A stretch of DNA of 64,000 nucleotides from Actinoplanes philippinensis (lineage in GTDB: Bacteria; Actinomycetota; Actinomycetes; Mycobacteriales; Micromonosporaceae): positions 62,001 through 126,000 of the forward strand of contig NZ_FONV01000016.1 in assembly GCF_900113015.1 (NCBI RefSeq). The letters are read 5' to 3'. The notes below the pieces were generated by a model. It was given only the letters and a program-made list of their open reading frames with translations. It made no database searches and was not told the DNA's origin. A program made the translations under genes and the position numbers. Below, piece after piece: positions 34,571-45,917 of the stretch (position 1 is the first letter of the stretch; every line of letters starts with the position of its first letter).

Positions 34571-34820
34571 TGACGCCGAATAGGGCCCTGCCAATGTTCA
34601 AGTCGCCAGGGCACTGGAAGATGGGCACGGTTCCGAGCCGGTCGATGTACGAGATCCTCGGCATTCGCTGAGTAGGAAATCCTCTTCTGCAACTGGGCGC
34701 GCGGTCGCTATCCGTCAGAGCCGCCGTCGGGGCATTTCTGGCCGGCGCGGCCCAGCGGCCCGATGGCGAGTTGTCCGGGTCGCTGGTGGTCCACTGCCGG
34801 GGAGCGCGTCGCCGGCCGCT

Positions 34821-35609
34821 CTACGCTTTCCCCGCCGCATCCAGACGTGCCACCTCCCGCACCGCAGCGGCGACCGCGGCGAAGTCCTTCTTCAGGATCG
34901 CGCCGTGGTTGCTGTCGACCTTCGCGCTGACCCGGATGTTGCCGTTGCGGGCCGTCACCCGGTCCAGGCTGGTCCGGATCCGTTCCTGTTCGTCGCCCTT
35001 ACTGCCGAGCGAAGCGCCGGAGGCGACCACGTAGCGTGTCGGCACCGTGATCGCCTCCAGCACCGGTCCGAGTTCGCGCTCACGGGAGATCCGGCCGAGT
35101 TCGATGTTGCTGTCCGCCTGCTGGTCGGCGCTCATCCGCGGAGCCAGCCCGGTCGGGCGCAACAGCGGCAGGAACCAGCCCATCCGGCGAAACAGGGTAC
35201 GGATCCGCCGCTCCATCGCCTCGTCCAGCCAGTCGTACGGGTATGCGCCGTCAACAAGCACCGCGCCGATCGCCCGCTGCGGGTTGCGGCTGGCCCAGTG
35301 CGCTCCCACGAACGCCCCGTACGACCAGCCCACCACCAGCGCCCGCCGCACGCCCCGGGCATCAAGGACCGCGTCCACGTCCCGCACGGCCGCCTCGAAC
35401 GAGTAGTCAGCCGACCGCTGCGACTTGCCGCGGGCGCGTTCGTCGAAGGTGATGTGCCGCCAGTCCTGCGTGCCCAGCTCGGCCACCACCCGCCGCCAGT
35501 ACCCCTGCGTCGCGAACTGCCCGTTCAGATACACGACCGGGACGCCGTCGCCGCCGCTGTCGGTCACGGCCAGGGCGGTGTCGTCAACGTCAACCATGCT
35601 TTTTGTCAT
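34821..35609 (-). CDS. Alpha/beta hydrolase
   Basis: 262 residues from ATG 35609 (ATG 35597 also possible). Nucleophile elbow GWSYGA, catalytic His in SNHGAILKKD, and the early GVPVVYLNGQFATQGYWRRV oxyanion region. FDERARGKSQRS is typical of peroxidase/esterase-like AB hydrolases. Cytoplasmic; the substrate is unknown. It lies alone between the immunity island and the cellulase gene. Confidence 0.85.
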   Translation of the reverse strand: MTKSMVDVDDTALAVTDSGGDGVPVVYLNGQFATQGYWRRVVAELGTQDWRHITFDERARGKSQRSADYSFEAAVRDVDAVLDARGVRRALVVGWSYGAFVGAHWASRNPQRAIGAVLVDGAYPYDWLDEAMERRIRTLFRRMGWFLPLLRPTGLAPRMSADQQADSNIELGRISRERELGPVLEAITVPTRYVVASGASLGSKGDEQERIRTSLDRVTARNGNIRVSAKVDSNHGAILKKDFAAVAAAVREVARLDAAGKA

Positions 35610-36007
35610 GCGCCTACCATCAGGGACCGCCCTGACACGGCACCGCCACCGCCCTGACACGGCCGGTCCCGGCGTGACACGTCCCGGCGCGGACGGTGAT
35701 CCGCGCGCAGGTACGCCATTGCCGGCCGGCGACGCCGAACAGCTCCGTCACCTGCGGGTGCACGCCGTGTTCGGCCGGCTACGGTCGACGAGCAACCGCA
35801 CCACCACGGTGGTGTCCGCAGGCCCTCGGTGCGCGACGCGGCCACGGCTACGTTGGGGGCGTCGGCCGATTCGGTCTTGCGGCCCTGCCCGGTCGGGGAG
35901 CGGCGTTTCTCCGTGGGCCGGACGGACGGGTTGCGGATCAGGGCTCTGGCCGGCGCCGCGGATTGCGGTACGCCGGCCAGAGTCCTGTTTGAGCCGTCAG
36001 CGTGGAC
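35610..36007. other. 398-bp gap between hydrolase and cellulase genes
   Basis: No gene that I can support. The left 300 bases are GC-rich without an open frame of protein-like composition. The right part contains the hairpin at 35944-35982. Confidence 0.6.
35944..35982 (-). terminator. Hairpin terminator of the cellulase gene
   Basis: 12-bp perfect stem CTCTGGCCGGCG 35944-35955 against CGCCGGCCAGAG 35971-35982. The inner CCGC/GCGG pairing extends the arm. It lies 25 bases after the cellulase stop in the direction of its transcription. Confidence 0.7.
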
Positions 36008-37612
<1,605 letters not shown>

Positions 37613-37646
37613 TCAGGGACGGGAGGGAGATTTCGACATCGTTACA

Positions 37647-37660
37647 TGGGAGCGCTCCCA
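37647..37660 (-). promoter_or_regulatory. CebR-type operator
   Basis: Perfect 14-bp palindrome TGGGAGCGCTCCCA, the known binding site of the cellulose-utilisation repressor CebR in Streptomyces and relatives. It lies 47-60 bases upstream of the cellulase ATG. Confidence 0.9.
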
Positions 37661-37851
37661 GCACAACGCTCATCGATGGCCTGTTGACTGCCGGACCCAT
37701 TCCAGCACGCCTTGCCTTCGGTGGCCGCCGAGGCCAGATCGATTTGCCTGTACGGAACAGCGCTTCGCTCGGCAACGCACGCACGTGCGGGCTGGCGGCC
37801 GAAGGGTGGCTCAACGTTCCCTCGTGGCGTCTTCTTTGAGGCCGGGGCGCC

Positions 37852-38050
37852 TCAGCGGCGCAGAGCCTTGCGGGCGAGTACGTTGCCGGCGAACTGCCCG
37901 GCCTGGACGATGATGATCGTGGCGACCGTGATGTAGACGACCGGCCAGTTGTAGCGTTGCGAGCCGTACGTGACCGCGAAGTCGCCGAGCCCGCCGCCAC
38001 CGAACAGGCCGGCCTGGGCGGACATGTCGACCACGCCGACGAAGAGGAGC
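37852..38050 (-). pseudogene. 3' fragment of a methionine ABC permease gene (metI)
   Basis: About 65 codons match only the C-terminal end of MetI: FVGVVDMSAQAGLFGGGGLG, DFAVTYGSQRYNWPVVYITV, then a final membrane segment ending LARKALRR. The permease core with the EAA loop is missing. Upstream of ~38050 the sequence switches directly to a plus-strand monooxygenase fragment. A truncated open frame runs to 38118 but cannot be functional. Confidence 0.8.
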
Positions 38051-38056
38051 GTGTAG

Positions 38057-38492
38057 CCACTGCCCGATCGGGCCGAGCGGTACCGGCGCGCCAAGGACCT
38101 GTGGCTGAGCTGGGACACCCCGGCCGGCCCGGTCTCGCAGGGCGCTCTGTGGGACGAGACGACCGCGCGGCGAGTTCTTCGACGTCACCGGCCCACTCAA
38201 TGTGCCGATCGGCCTACAGGGCCACCCGGTCATCGCCCAGGCAGGCGCCACCGGCGCGGGCATCGACCTGGCCGCCCGGCACGCCGACATCGTGTACGCG
38301 CCCCTGCTGCACAAGCAGTCCGCGTTCGATTACCAGGCCCGGCTGCGCGAGCGGGCGCTGGCGCACGGCCGCGAACCCGGCGACATCCGGCTGCTGCCGG
38401 GCCTGACCGTCATCCTGGGTGCGACCCCTGAGGAGGAGTACCGCAAACACGAGGCGCTGCACGGCCACCGCCGCGCTTCACGAATCCCTTAG
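38057..38492 (+). pseudogene. Degraded NtaA/SnaA-type flavin monooxygenase gene
   Basis: Two pieces in different frames. 38063-~38165 reads RAERYRRAKDLWLSWDTPAG. 38169-38492 reads GEFFDVTGPLNVPIGLQGHP then VIAQAGATGAGIDLAARHAD, LLPGLTVILGATPEEEYRKH. Both match the middle of FMN-dependent luciferase-like monooxygenases. The N-terminal third, the loop between the pieces and the C terminus are gone, with a frameshift near 38167. It abuts the metI fragment tail-to-head at ~38053, so a single deletion/rearrangement probably created both ends. Confidence 0.8.
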
Positions 38493-38608
38493 CTGAGCGC
38501 CAGAGAGAACCCGATGCCACCCACATTTGCGTACGCGAATGGAATTCCGGGACGCCGCAAGTGCGCCCGGAGTTCCGGCCGGCACCCTGGAGTGGGTGGT
38601 CGCGCCGG

Positions 38609-39406
38609 TCAGCGTGACGGCAGGCCCAGGCGTTCCAGGGTTTCGCGGAGCCGGTGCCGGCCGGCCATCGTCTCCGGCCCGCGCAGGCGGGTCAGCACCC
38701 GGTCGCTCCAGCCGCCGGGCAGCCCGAACCTGTTGTTGTACGCCGCCAGCCGCTCGTCGTAGGTGTCGATGTGCCGGTCCGCGGTCTCCGCGTCGTACTG
38801 CTCCCGGTGCAGCACCGCCGCCTGCGGCAGTCGTGGCTTGACGTCCGCCTGCTCGGTGGGATCCGGCTCCCCTACGGCGAGCCCGAACGCCGCCACCGTG
38901 TGCGCCGGCAATGCCAGTTCGGCCGCCACCTGCTCGGGATGGTTGCGGATGCCGCCGACGAAGACCGAGCCGAGACCGAGCGACTCCGCGGCCACGACCG
39001 CGTTCTGCGCGGCCAGGGCGGTGTCGACGAAGCCGATGATGGTGGTCTCCAGGAAGTCGGCGGCGTGCACGTCGGTGCCGGATCGGGCGGCGAGGCGACG
39101 GGCCCGGCCCAGGTCGGCGATCCACACCAGGAACAATGGTGCCTGCGCGACGAAGGCCTGGTTGCCGGCGAGCACCGCCAGCCGCTTTCTGCGGTCCGGG
39201 TCGCGGACCGCGACGACGCTCCACGGTTGCAGGTTGGACGAGGTCGGCGCGGACTGCGCGGCGGCGATCAGCGCGGTCAGCTCATCGTCGGTGACGTCGC
39301 GCGCGCCGAACTTGCGCACCGAGCGGCGGGCGAGCAGCGACGTGAGGACGTCATTGGCCACGCCCAGCGCTGTGGTGTGGTCGGCGTAGCGGGCGGTGAA
39401 CGACAT
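38609..39406 (-). CDS. Nitroreductase-family FMN oxidoreductase
   Basis: 265 residues. RRSVRKF near residue 30, SAPTSSNLQPW (FMN phosphate binding) and SLGLGSVFVGGIRNHPEQV are nitroreductase/NfsA-type signatures. ATG 39406 overlaps the stop of the upstream monooxygenase (ATGA). It is the last gene of the 12-gene operon. A role supplying reduced FMN to the flavin monooxygenases, or reducing the substrate, is plausible (inference). Confidence 0.9.
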   Translation of the reverse strand: MSFTARYADHTTALGVANDVLTSLLARRSVRKFGARDVTDDELTALIAAAQSAPTSSNLQPWSVVAVRDPDRRKRLAVLAGNQAFVAQAPLFLVWIADLGRARRLAARSGTDVHAADFLETTIIGFVDTALAAQNAVVAAESLGLGSVFVGGIRNHPEQVAAELALPAHTVAAFGLAVGEPDPTEQADVKPRLPQAAVLHREQYDAETADRHIDTYDERLAAYNNRFGLPGGWSDRVLTRLRGPETMAGRHRLRETLERLGLPSR

Positions 39407-40713
39407 CAGCCGGCTTCCTTTCCGAAGAGGCGGCCTCGCAGAGTGGCCTGGTCGTACTCGCTCTGAAAGAGGCCGCGTTTCTGCAGGATCGGCACGACCA
39501 GGGTGGCGAAGCTCTCCAGGTCCACGGCGGTGTCCGCGGGCATGATCGTGAACCCGTCGGCGGCGCCGGCGTCGTACCAGGCCTCCAGATCGTCGGCGAC
39601 CTGCTCGGCCGATCCGGCCAGCAGCCGGTGGCCGGCGCCGCCGGCGCTGCGCTGCACCAGCTCGCGCGGTGTGCGCGGGGCCTGCTGGATCAGCGCCCGG
39701 GTCGAGGCGGTGAAGCCCGCCGAGAAGGAGTGATCGGGCACGGACGGAGGCAGGTCGGCCGCGTTGATCGGGTCGTCCGGCCCGAATCGGCCCGTCGGCA
39801 GGCCCAGGTTGGCGGTGAGCGTCGCGGACAGCCGCTCGATCGGCAGCGTCGCGTAGAGGTCCTGTGCCCGCTGCTGCGCCTCCTCCGGTGTGGCGGCGAC
39901 CAGCACGACCACGCCGAGCGAGACTTTCACGTCGTCGGCGTCGCGCCCGGCGAGTACGGCCCGCCGGCGGATGTCGTCGCGGAAGGCGACCGCCGTGTCC
40001 CGGGTCTGCGCGACCGTGAACACCACGTCGGCGAAGCGTGCGGCCAGCTCCAGCCCACCCGCCGAGCCACCGGCCTGCACGATCACCGGGCGGCCCTGCG
40101 GGCCCGCCGGCACCGGCAGCGGTCCGGCCACCGAGAAGAACTTACCGCGGTGGTCGAGGCGATGGATGCGTTCCGGTACGGCGTACCGTCCGCTCTTCTT
40201 GTCCGCGACGATGGCGCCCGGTTCCCAGGAGTCCCAGAGCCGGGTCACCAGGTCGAGGAACTCGTGCGCCCGCCGGTATCGGGTGTCCTTGTCGGGGTGC
40301 TCGCCGAGGCCGAAGTTCGCGGCCGCCGCCGGCGTGCCGGTGGTGACGATGTTGACCGCCGCCCGCCCCTTGGTGACGTGGTCGAGTGACTGGAAACGCC
40401 GAGCCAGGTTGTACGGCGAGTTGTAGGTGGTCGAGCTGGTGATCACCACGCCCAGGTGGGTGGTGACCGCGGCGAGGTGGCCGAGCAGGATCAGCGGGTC
40501 CAGCCCGGTGCCGGGCGCGTCCTCGATCTCGTCGCGCAGCGCCGGCCCGTCACCGAGGAACACCGCGTCGATCTTGGCGTCCTCGGCGATCGTGACGAGC
40601 CGCCGGAAGTGGTCGATGTCCAGATACGCGAGTGGGTCGACGTGCGGCAGCCGCCACGCGTGCCGGAAGTGCCCCGGTGTCATCAGCGAGAGGTTGAGAT
40701 GGAATCGGGTCAC
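39406..40713 (-). CDS. NtaA/SnaA/DszA-type FMN-dependent monooxygenase
   Basis: 435 residues from GTG 40713, chosen because GGAGAT lies 7 bases upstream and the start overlaps the preceding stop (GTGA); ATG 40728 lacks a ribosome binding site. Family marks: [62 protein letters not shown], and C-terminal [23 protein letters not shown]-barrel two-component flavin monooxygenases of this group oxidise sulfones, sulfonates, EDTA/NTA and similar compounds with FMNH2. Confidence 0.92.
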   Translation of the reverse strand: MTRFHLNLSLMTPGHFRHAWRLPHVDPLAYLDIDHFRRLVTIAEDAKIDAVFLGDGPALRDEIEDAPGTGLDPLILLGHLAAVTTHLGVVITSSTTYNSPYNLARRFQSLDHVTKGRAAVNIVTTGTPAAAANFGLGEHPDKDTRYRRAHEFLDLVTRLWDSWEPGAIVADKKSGRYAVPERIHRLDHRGKFFSVAGPLPVPAGPQGRPVIVQAGGSAGGLELAARFADVVFTVAQTRDTAVAFRDDIRRRAVLAGRDADDVKVSLGVVVLVAATPEEAQQRAQDLYATLPIERLSATLTANLGLPTGRFGPDDPINAADLPPSVPDHSFSAGFTASTRALIQQAPRTPRELVQRSAGGAGHRLLAGSAEQVADDLEAWYDAGAADGFTIMPADTAVDLESFATLVVPILQKRGLFQSEYDQATLRGRLFGKEAG

Positions 40714-41726
40714 GTCGCGGATCTCCATCCGAGCAAGGGCGCCAGATCGCGCGCCGTGGTGGTGAGCAGCCGCAGGTGCTCGTCGAAGTCGGGCACTCCC
40801 GGCACGAAGCTGACCAGGAGATCGGTGACATGCCGCAGCGCCGGGTCGGCGGCGAGTTCGGCGGCCAGCAGGTCGGCCGGGCCGAGCAGGGCGTGGTCGG
40901 CGTCCAGGTACTCCTCGACGCTGAGCCCGGCGACGTCGCGCTGCGAGGACAGCCAGCTCTGCCAGCGGCGTACCCCGGGGGTCACCAGCCGGACCGCCTC
41001 GGCCCGGTCGGGATGCGGATAGACCGCGCGCGACACCTGCACGCGCGGAACGCCGGCCGCCGCCGCGCGGTAGGCGTCGATCCATTCGGCCTGCTGCGAC
41101 TGGGCGTCGCGGATGGTCCCGTCCCGCCAGGCGGTGGCCCGCGACAGTTGCAGCCCGTCACCCGCCTTGCCGGCCGCGACGGCCGCCGCGTGCGCGACCG
41201 AGGGATGACTGCTGGTGGCCTGCCACAGCCGCTGCCGTACCCCGGTGCCGGGCGGGTGCAGAGCCTCGCCGAGGCTGTTCAGCGGCGCCCCGTCGAGGAC
41301 CGCGTGCAGCCGTGTCACGGCGGCGTCGTACAGCCGGTGCCGGTCGCCGAGGTCCTTCCCGAACGCCTCCCAGGCGCCCGGGAAGGGACCGGAGCCCACC
41401 CCCAGTTCGAGCCGGCCACCGCTGAGTTCGTCGAGGGTGGCCGCGTCCTCGGCCACCTTCAACGGGTCTTCCAGGGGCAGCACGAGCACGCCGGTGCCGA
41501 GCCGGATGCGCCGGGTGTGCTGGGCGATCGCGGCGAGCACCACCAGCGGGGCGGAGATGTGCTCCTTGCCCTGGCGGAAGTGCCGCTGGATCACCCAGCC
41601 CGAGTCGTAGCCGAGTTCCTCGGCCGCCACGAACAGGTCGATCGCCTGCCGGTATGCGACGGCCGGTGGCAGGTCGCCGTCGAGGTGCAGCAGGAAGCCG
41701 AGCCGGAACGGTCGCGGGAAGGCCAT
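40710..41726 (-). CDS. Luciferase-like (LLM) flavin-dependent oxidoreductase
   Basis: 338 residues from ATG 41726, one base after the upstream aldo/keto reductase stop. [60 protein letters not shown] and [20 protein letters not shown] are classic LLM-barrel motifs. It belongs to a different subgroup from the NtaA-type neighbours and might use FMN or F420. A pathway role in the operon is likely; the exact substrate is unknown. Confidence 0.88.
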   Translation of the reverse strand: MAFPRPFRLGFLLHLDGDLPPAVAYRQAIDLFVAAEELGYDSGWVIQRHFRQGKEHISAPLVVLAAIAQHTRRIRLGTGVLVLPLEDPLKVAEDAATLDELSGGRLELGVGSGPFPGAWEAFGKDLGDRHRLYDAAVTRLHAVLDGAPLNSLGEALHPPGTGVRQRLWQATSSHPSVAHAAAVAAGKAGDGLQLSRATAWRDGTIRDAQSQQAEWIDAYRAAAAGVPRVQVSRAVYPHPDRAEAVRLVTPGVRRWQSWLSSQRDVAGLSVEEYLDADHALLGPADLLAAELAADPALRHVTDLLVSFVPGVPDFDEHLRLLTTTARDLAPLLGWRSAT

Positions 41727-41727
41727 C

Positions 41728-42711
41728 TCAGAGCCGCAGGCCGGTGCCGTGCACACCGTGTTCGTCGATCAGCGTCAGCTCCTCCGCGGTGAGTTCCGGG
41801 AAGTCGAGCGCCTGGACGTTGTGGTCGAGCTGGGCGGTGGAGCTGGCTCCGATCAGGGCCGAGGTCACCTCCGGGCGCCGCAGCACCCACTGCAGGGCCA
41901 GCTGGGCGAGGGACTGGCCGCGCTCGGAGGCGAGCTTGTCGAGCGCGGTGGCCCGTTGCCGGTAGGTGTCGTCGATGACGTCGGGCTTGAGGAACGCGCT
42001 GTTCTGGGCTCGGGCGCCTGCCGGGATGCCGTCGAGGTACTTGTCGGTCAGCAGCCCTTGGGCCAGCGGCGAGTAGACCACCAGCCCGAAGCCGTCCGCG
42101 GCCGCCTGCTCGAGCAGGCCGTTGAGTTCCGGACGCCGGTCGAAGATCGAGTATCGGGGCTGGTGGACCAGCAGCGGTACGCCGGCGCCACGCAGCAGCC
42201 CGGCGATCTCATGGGCACGTTCGGTGTCGTAGTTGGAGACTCCGACATAGAGGGCTTTGCCTTGCTGCACTGCGCTGACCAGGGCGCCGGCCGTCTCCTC
42301 CAGTGGGGTGCTGTCGTCCTGGCGGTGGTGGTAGAAGATGTCGACGTAGTCGGTGCCGAGGTCGCGCAGGCTGTGGTCGAGGGAGCCGAGCAGCGATTTG
42401 CGGGAGCCGCCCTGCAGGTAGGGGCTCGCGCCGATCGGATTGCCGGCCTTGGTGGACAGGATCAGTTCGTCCCGGTGCGCGGCCAGGTCCCGTTGCAGGA
42501 TCCGGCCGAACAGCTTCTGTGCGGCGCGGTGCGGCGGGCCGTATCGGTCGGCGTTGTCGAAGTGGGTGATGCCGAGTTCGAAGGCGTGCAGGATGATCTC
42601 GCGCTGGGTCTGGAACGGGTAGTCGGTGCCGAATTTCTGCCACAGCCCGAAGGAGAAGGCGGAGAGGTCGAGGCCGGATCTTCCGGCACGGCGGTAGGGC
42701 AGGGTGCTCAT
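41728..42711 (-). CDS. Aldo/keto reductase (YghZ/L-glyceraldehyde-3-phosphate reductase-like)
   Basis: 327 residues. AKR tetrad: Asp and Tyr in HFDNADRYG, Lys in STKAG, His in [16 protein letters not shown]-type [11 protein letters not shown] and [19 protein letters not shown] fit the YghZ group. The C-terminal NADPH site [16 protein letters not shown] is intact. ATG 42711 overlaps the stop of the second AKR gene (ATGA). It likely reduces a carbonyl released by the monooxygenases (inference). Confidence 0.9.
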   Translation of the reverse strand: MSTLPYRRAGRSGLDLSAFSFGLWQKFGTDYPFQTQREIILHAFELGITHFDNADRYGPPHRAAQKLFGRILQRDLAAHRDELILSTKAGNPIGASPYLQGGSRKSLLGSLDHSLRDLGTDYVDIFYHHRQDDSTPLEETAGALVSAVQQGKALYVGVSNYDTERAHEIAGLLRGAGVPLLVHQPRYSIFDRRPELNGLLEQAAADGFGLVVYSPLAQGLLTDKYLDGIPAGARAQNSAFLKPDVIDDTYRQRATALDKLASERGQSLAQLALQWVLRRPEVTSALIGASSTAQLDHNVQALDFPELTAEELTLIDEHGVHGTGLRL

Positions 42712-43739
42712 ACGTGGCTCCTTCGCAGGGCGGTGGGCTGTAGTGACGGGGTGTCGCGACCGGTGTCGCGTTCCAGGAAGTGGGTGCCGGGGTCGACGAT
42801 CTCGTCGATGCGGTCGAGCACCTCGTCGTCGAGCACGACGGTGGCGGCTCTCAGGTACGCCTCGAGGTGTTCGCCGGTACGAGGTCCGATGATGACGCTG
42901 CTGATCGCGGGATGGTTCAGCGCGAACGCCACCGCCAGCTGGACGAGGGTCAGCCCGTGTTTCTCGGCGAGTTGCGCGAGGGCGTCGGCGGCGGCGAGCT
43001 TGCGCTGGTTGCGTTCCAGGGCGATGTCGAAGCGTCCGGGGATCAGGTCGGCGCGTGCCGACGCGGGTTGTCCGGCGCCGAGCCGGTAGGCGCCGGAGAG
43101 CCAGCCCGCGGCGAGTGGGCCGTAGCTGAGCACGCCCACCCCGTGGTTCCGCACGACCGGGAAGACCTCGCGCTCGGCGCTGCGCACCAGCAGCGAGTAG
43201 GGCAGTTGCTCGGTGTGCGGGCCGATCAGCGAGTGGGTACGGGCCAGCCACTGGGCCTCGACGAGTTGATGGGCCGGGAAGACCGAGGTGCCGTAGTAGC
43301 GGATCTTGCCCTGGTGGATCAGGTCGTTGAGCGCCTGCAGTGTCTCCAGCAGGTCGGTATGGGGGTCGGGCCGGTGTGCCTGGTAAAGGTCGAGGTGGTC
43401 GGTGCCGAGCCGGCGCAGGCTGCCTTCGACGGCCTGGACGATCCAGCGGCGGGAGTTGCCGGCGTGCAGCGGGTTGTCGCCGATCTGGCCGTGGAACTTG
43501 GTGGCCAGGAAGACGTCGTCGCGGCGGCCCTGGATCGCCTTGCCGACGATCTGCTCCGAGACACCCTGGGCGTAGACGTCGGCGGTGTCGATCGCGGTGA
43601 TGCCCGCGTCCAGCGCGGCGTGGATGATCCGGATGCTTTCGGCCTCGTCCTGCCATCGGCCGAAGTTCATGGTGCCGAGCGTGAGCGGGCTGAGCCGTAC
43701 GCCGGTGCGCCCGAGCACCCGGTCGGTCTTGACGGTCAT
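42708..43739 (-). CDS. Aldo/keto reductase
   Basis: 343 residues from ATG 43739. AIDTADVYAQG (Asp, Tyr), FLATKFHGQ (Lys), LYQAHRPDPHTD (His), with SSVIIGPRTGEHLEAYL for cofactor binding. It is a second AKR in the same operon, clearly different from its neighbour in sequence. It is 11 bases downstream of the SfnB-like gene. Confidence 0.9.
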   Translation of the reverse strand: MTVKTDRVLGRTGVRLSPLTLGTMNFGRWQDEAESIRIIHAALDAGITAIDTADVYAQGVSEQIVGKAIQGRRDDVFLATKFHGQIGDNPLHAGNSRRWIVQAVEGSLRRLGTDHLDLYQAHRPDPHTDLLETLQALNDLIHQGKIRYYGTSVFPAHQLVEAQWLARTHSLIGPHTEQLPYSLLVRSAEREVFPVVRNHGVGVLSYGPLAAGWLSGAYRLGAGQPASARADLIPGRFDIALERNQRKLAAADALAQLAEKHGLTLVQLAVAFALNHPAISSVIIGPRTGEHLEAYLRAATVVLDDEVLDRIDEIVDPGTHFLERDTGRDTPSLQPTALRRSHV

Positions 43740-43750
43740 CGCGGTTCCTT

Positions 43751-44950
43751 TCAGAACAGTCCGGTGGTGGGGGGTTCCTCGCCGGCGAGCCGGTAGGCGC
43801 CGGCCACCGCCGTTTTCCAGTCGCGCGGGTTGTGGTTGGCGACCGTGCGGGCATTGCGCCAGTGCCGGTCGAGGGCGAGGTCCCGGTTGGTCGCCGAGCC
43901 GCCGCCGACGTCGAACAACAGCTCGGCGGCGCGCAGCGCGCTCTCCACGGCGATCACGCCGGTCTGGGCGACGGTCACCGCGGCCTCCGCGCCCGAGGCG
44001 CGTGCCCGGGCACCCTCGAGATGGCGTACGCCCTGGAGCGTCTCGGCCGCGAGCAGGACGACGGAGCGGGCGGCGTGGGCGCGGGCCGCTATCTCGCCGA
44101 CCGTGTGCCGCACGTACGGGTCGTCGACGCTCTTGTCCGCCGTGCTGTGCTTGATGGGCCGGGCCCTCTCCCGGCCGAACCAGACGGCGTCGTCGAGCAC
44201 GGCCGCGGCGATCCCGGCCTCCACCGCGGCGAGGTACAGCTGGGCGAACGAGCCGAGCCACGGGTTGTCCAGCCGGCTGTTGTCGCGCGGCACCACGTCC
44301 TCGGCGCTGACCCGCACATCGCGCAGCCGGGTGGTGCCGCTCGCGGTGAGCCGCTGTCCGATCGCGTCGAAGTCGTCGAGGCGTTCGACGCCGTCGCGGT
44401 CGACCGGAACGGTGAAGCCGTAGACGACCCCGTCCTCGCCCTGCGCGGTCCCGGTGAACCAGGAGGCGTAGAGGCCGCCGGTCGAGTAGTACTTCTCGCC
44501 GTTGACCAGATATCCGTCACCGTCGCGGCGGATGGTGGTGTGCACCGTGCCGTTCGCGCCTCCGCTGCGCTCGTTGTTGGTCCCGGCGAACAGGTCGCCG
44601 TCGCGCAGCCGCCGCAGGATGACCGCCCGGTTCGGCAGATCGCGGCGCGCGGCCACCTGGTTGGCGGTGAGGAAGCTGCTGCGCAGCGCCTGGGCGACAT
44701 TGGAGTCGGCCCGGGCGATCGCGATGATCAGGTCGGCGACGTCGCGCAGGGTGCCGCCGGCGCCGCCGTCCGCCTCGGCGATGCCGACCAGGGTGATCCG
44801 CTGCTCGGCGAGGGCGCGGACCTCCTGGTGAGCGTAGGTGCGGGTGAGTTCGCGGTCCCGGGCGCCGGCGGCGAGGCGGCGCAGGATCGGTTCGGCGCCG
44901 GCGCGGATGCCGGCCACGGTGTACCGGAAATCGATCACTTCGGCGGTCAC
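43751..44950 (-). CDS. SfnB-like acyl-CoA dehydrogenase-fold monooxygenase/oxidoreductase
   Basis: 399 residues from GTG 44950. Acyl-CoA dehydrogenase fold: N-terminal helices, TNNERSGGANGTVHTTIRRD, GEKYYSTGGLYASWFTG, and C-terminal DVGGGSATNRDLALDRHWRN then ARTVANHNP. That last motif is typical of the DszC/SfnB group of FMN-dependent sulfur-acquisition oxidoreductases rather than true acyl-CoA dehydrogenases. It probably acts on an organosulfur compound using FMNH2. Confidence 0.9.
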   Translation of the reverse strand: MTAEVIDFRYTVAGIRAGAEPILRRLAAGARDRELTRTYAHQEVRALAEQRITLVGIAEADGGAGGTLRDVADLIIAIARADSNVAQALRSSFLTANQVAARRDLPNRAVILRRLRDGDLFAGTNNERSGGANGTVHTTIRRDGDGYLVNGEKYYSTGGLYASWFTGTAQGEDGVVYGFTVPVDRDGVERLDDFDAIGQRLTASGTTRLRDVRVSAEDVVPRDNSRLDNPWLGSFAQLYLAAVEAGIAAAVLDDAVWFGRERARPIKHSTADKSVDDPYVRHTVGEIAARAHAARSVVLLAAETLQGVRHLEGARARASGAEAAVTVAQTGVIAVESALRAAELLFDVGGGSATNRDLALDRHWRNARTVANHNPRDWKTAVAGAYRLAGEEPPTTGLF

Positions 44951-44993
44951 AGCGTGCCTCCTTCAGTAGTGCCGGGAGCGGCGATGCGGAGCG

Positions 44994-45917
44994 TCATGCC
45001 GGCACCGTCCGGGCGTCGCGCAGGCCGTAGGCGGCCCGCAAGGTTGCCGCCGGCGGCCTCGGGGTGAGCGCCCGCAGCACGGCGATCGCCGTCTCGGCGC
45101 TGTCCGGTACCAGTTCCAGGCCGTCGAGCAGGTGCTCGTCCGCCCAGGAGTGCAGCCGGTGCTCCAGCCCGGGCGCCACCTCCGGGCGGCTCACCTCGAC
45201 CCGGCCGAGCAGGGTGACCTCGCCTCGGTCGCGGCCGGCCAGCCGCAGGGCCTGGGTCAGGACCGCATCCGTGCCGGCCGCGTCGCCACGGTTCACCACC
45301 ACCACGTCGGCCACCGCCGCCACCGCCACCGGGTCCAGGACGCCGAGGTCGGCGGCGAGGACCGGGCGGCCCTGCACGGACGACGGCCCGTCCAGCGGCC
45401 CGGCGACCCGGTAGAACTCGCCCTCGTGCCGGATCGGCCGGATCAGGCTGTCCTCGGCGACCACACCGCCGTGCTGGTCGCCGACGAGCGCAGCGCGGGG
45501 AAAGGACTCCCAGAGACGGGTCAGCACCCGCGCGTACTCGCTCCAGCGCCGCACCGGGTCGGTGGCGGCGGGCACCGGCACGCCGGCCTCGCTCACCTCG
45601 TCGCCGCGGCCCGGGCGCAGCACCACACCGGCGCGGCCCGCGGTGGCCCGGTCCAGCGAGAGCACCCGTCGCGCCGTGTTGTACGGGGCGTTGCCGGTGG
45701 TCGGCAGCACCGGCAGGTAACCGACTCCCCCGTGCCGGCCGGCCAGATAGGCGGCCACCACACTCGGGTCGAGCACCCGGCCCGTGGTCGTCCGGTCGGC
45801 GAGCCGGATCGCCGCGATACCGGCCTGCTCGGCGGCGGACGCGACGGCGCCGGCTTCGGCGAGCGACGTCAGACCCGGGCCGCCGACCGCCAGGGCCAGC
45901 TGGATGGGCGTACTCAT
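44994..45917 (-). CDS. LLM-class flavin-dependent oxidoreductase
   Basis: 307 residues from ATG 45917, overlapping the stop of the upstream monooxygenase (ATGA). Luciferase-like barrel: AAEQAGIAAIRLADRTTTGR, YLPVLPTTGNAPYNTARRVL, LDRATAGRAGVVLRPG, EFYRVAGPLDGPSSVQGRPV. It is shorter than the NtaA type. No partner reductase domain. Likely one step of the operon pathway. Confidence 0.88.
   Translation of the reverse strand: MSTPIQLALAVGGPGLTSLAEAGAVASAAEQAGIAAIRLADRTTTGRVLDPSVVAAYLAGRHGGVGYLPVLPTTGNAPYNTARRVLSLDRATAGRAGVVLRPGRGDEVSEAGVPVPAATDPVRRWSEYARVLTRLWESFPRAALVGDQHGGVVAEDSLIRPIRHEGEFYRVAGPLDGPSSVQGRPVLAADLGVLDPVAVAAVADVVVVNRGDAAGTDAVLTQALRLAGRDRGEVTLLGRVEVSRPEVAPGLEHRLHSWADEHLLDGLELVPDSAETAIAVLRALTPRPPAATLRAAYGLRDARTVPA

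Noticed and set aside
34571-34820. 25-codon ORF (MFKSPGHWKM start near 34594) after the island
   Set aside because: Too short and unsupported; could be a remnant but nothing confirms it.
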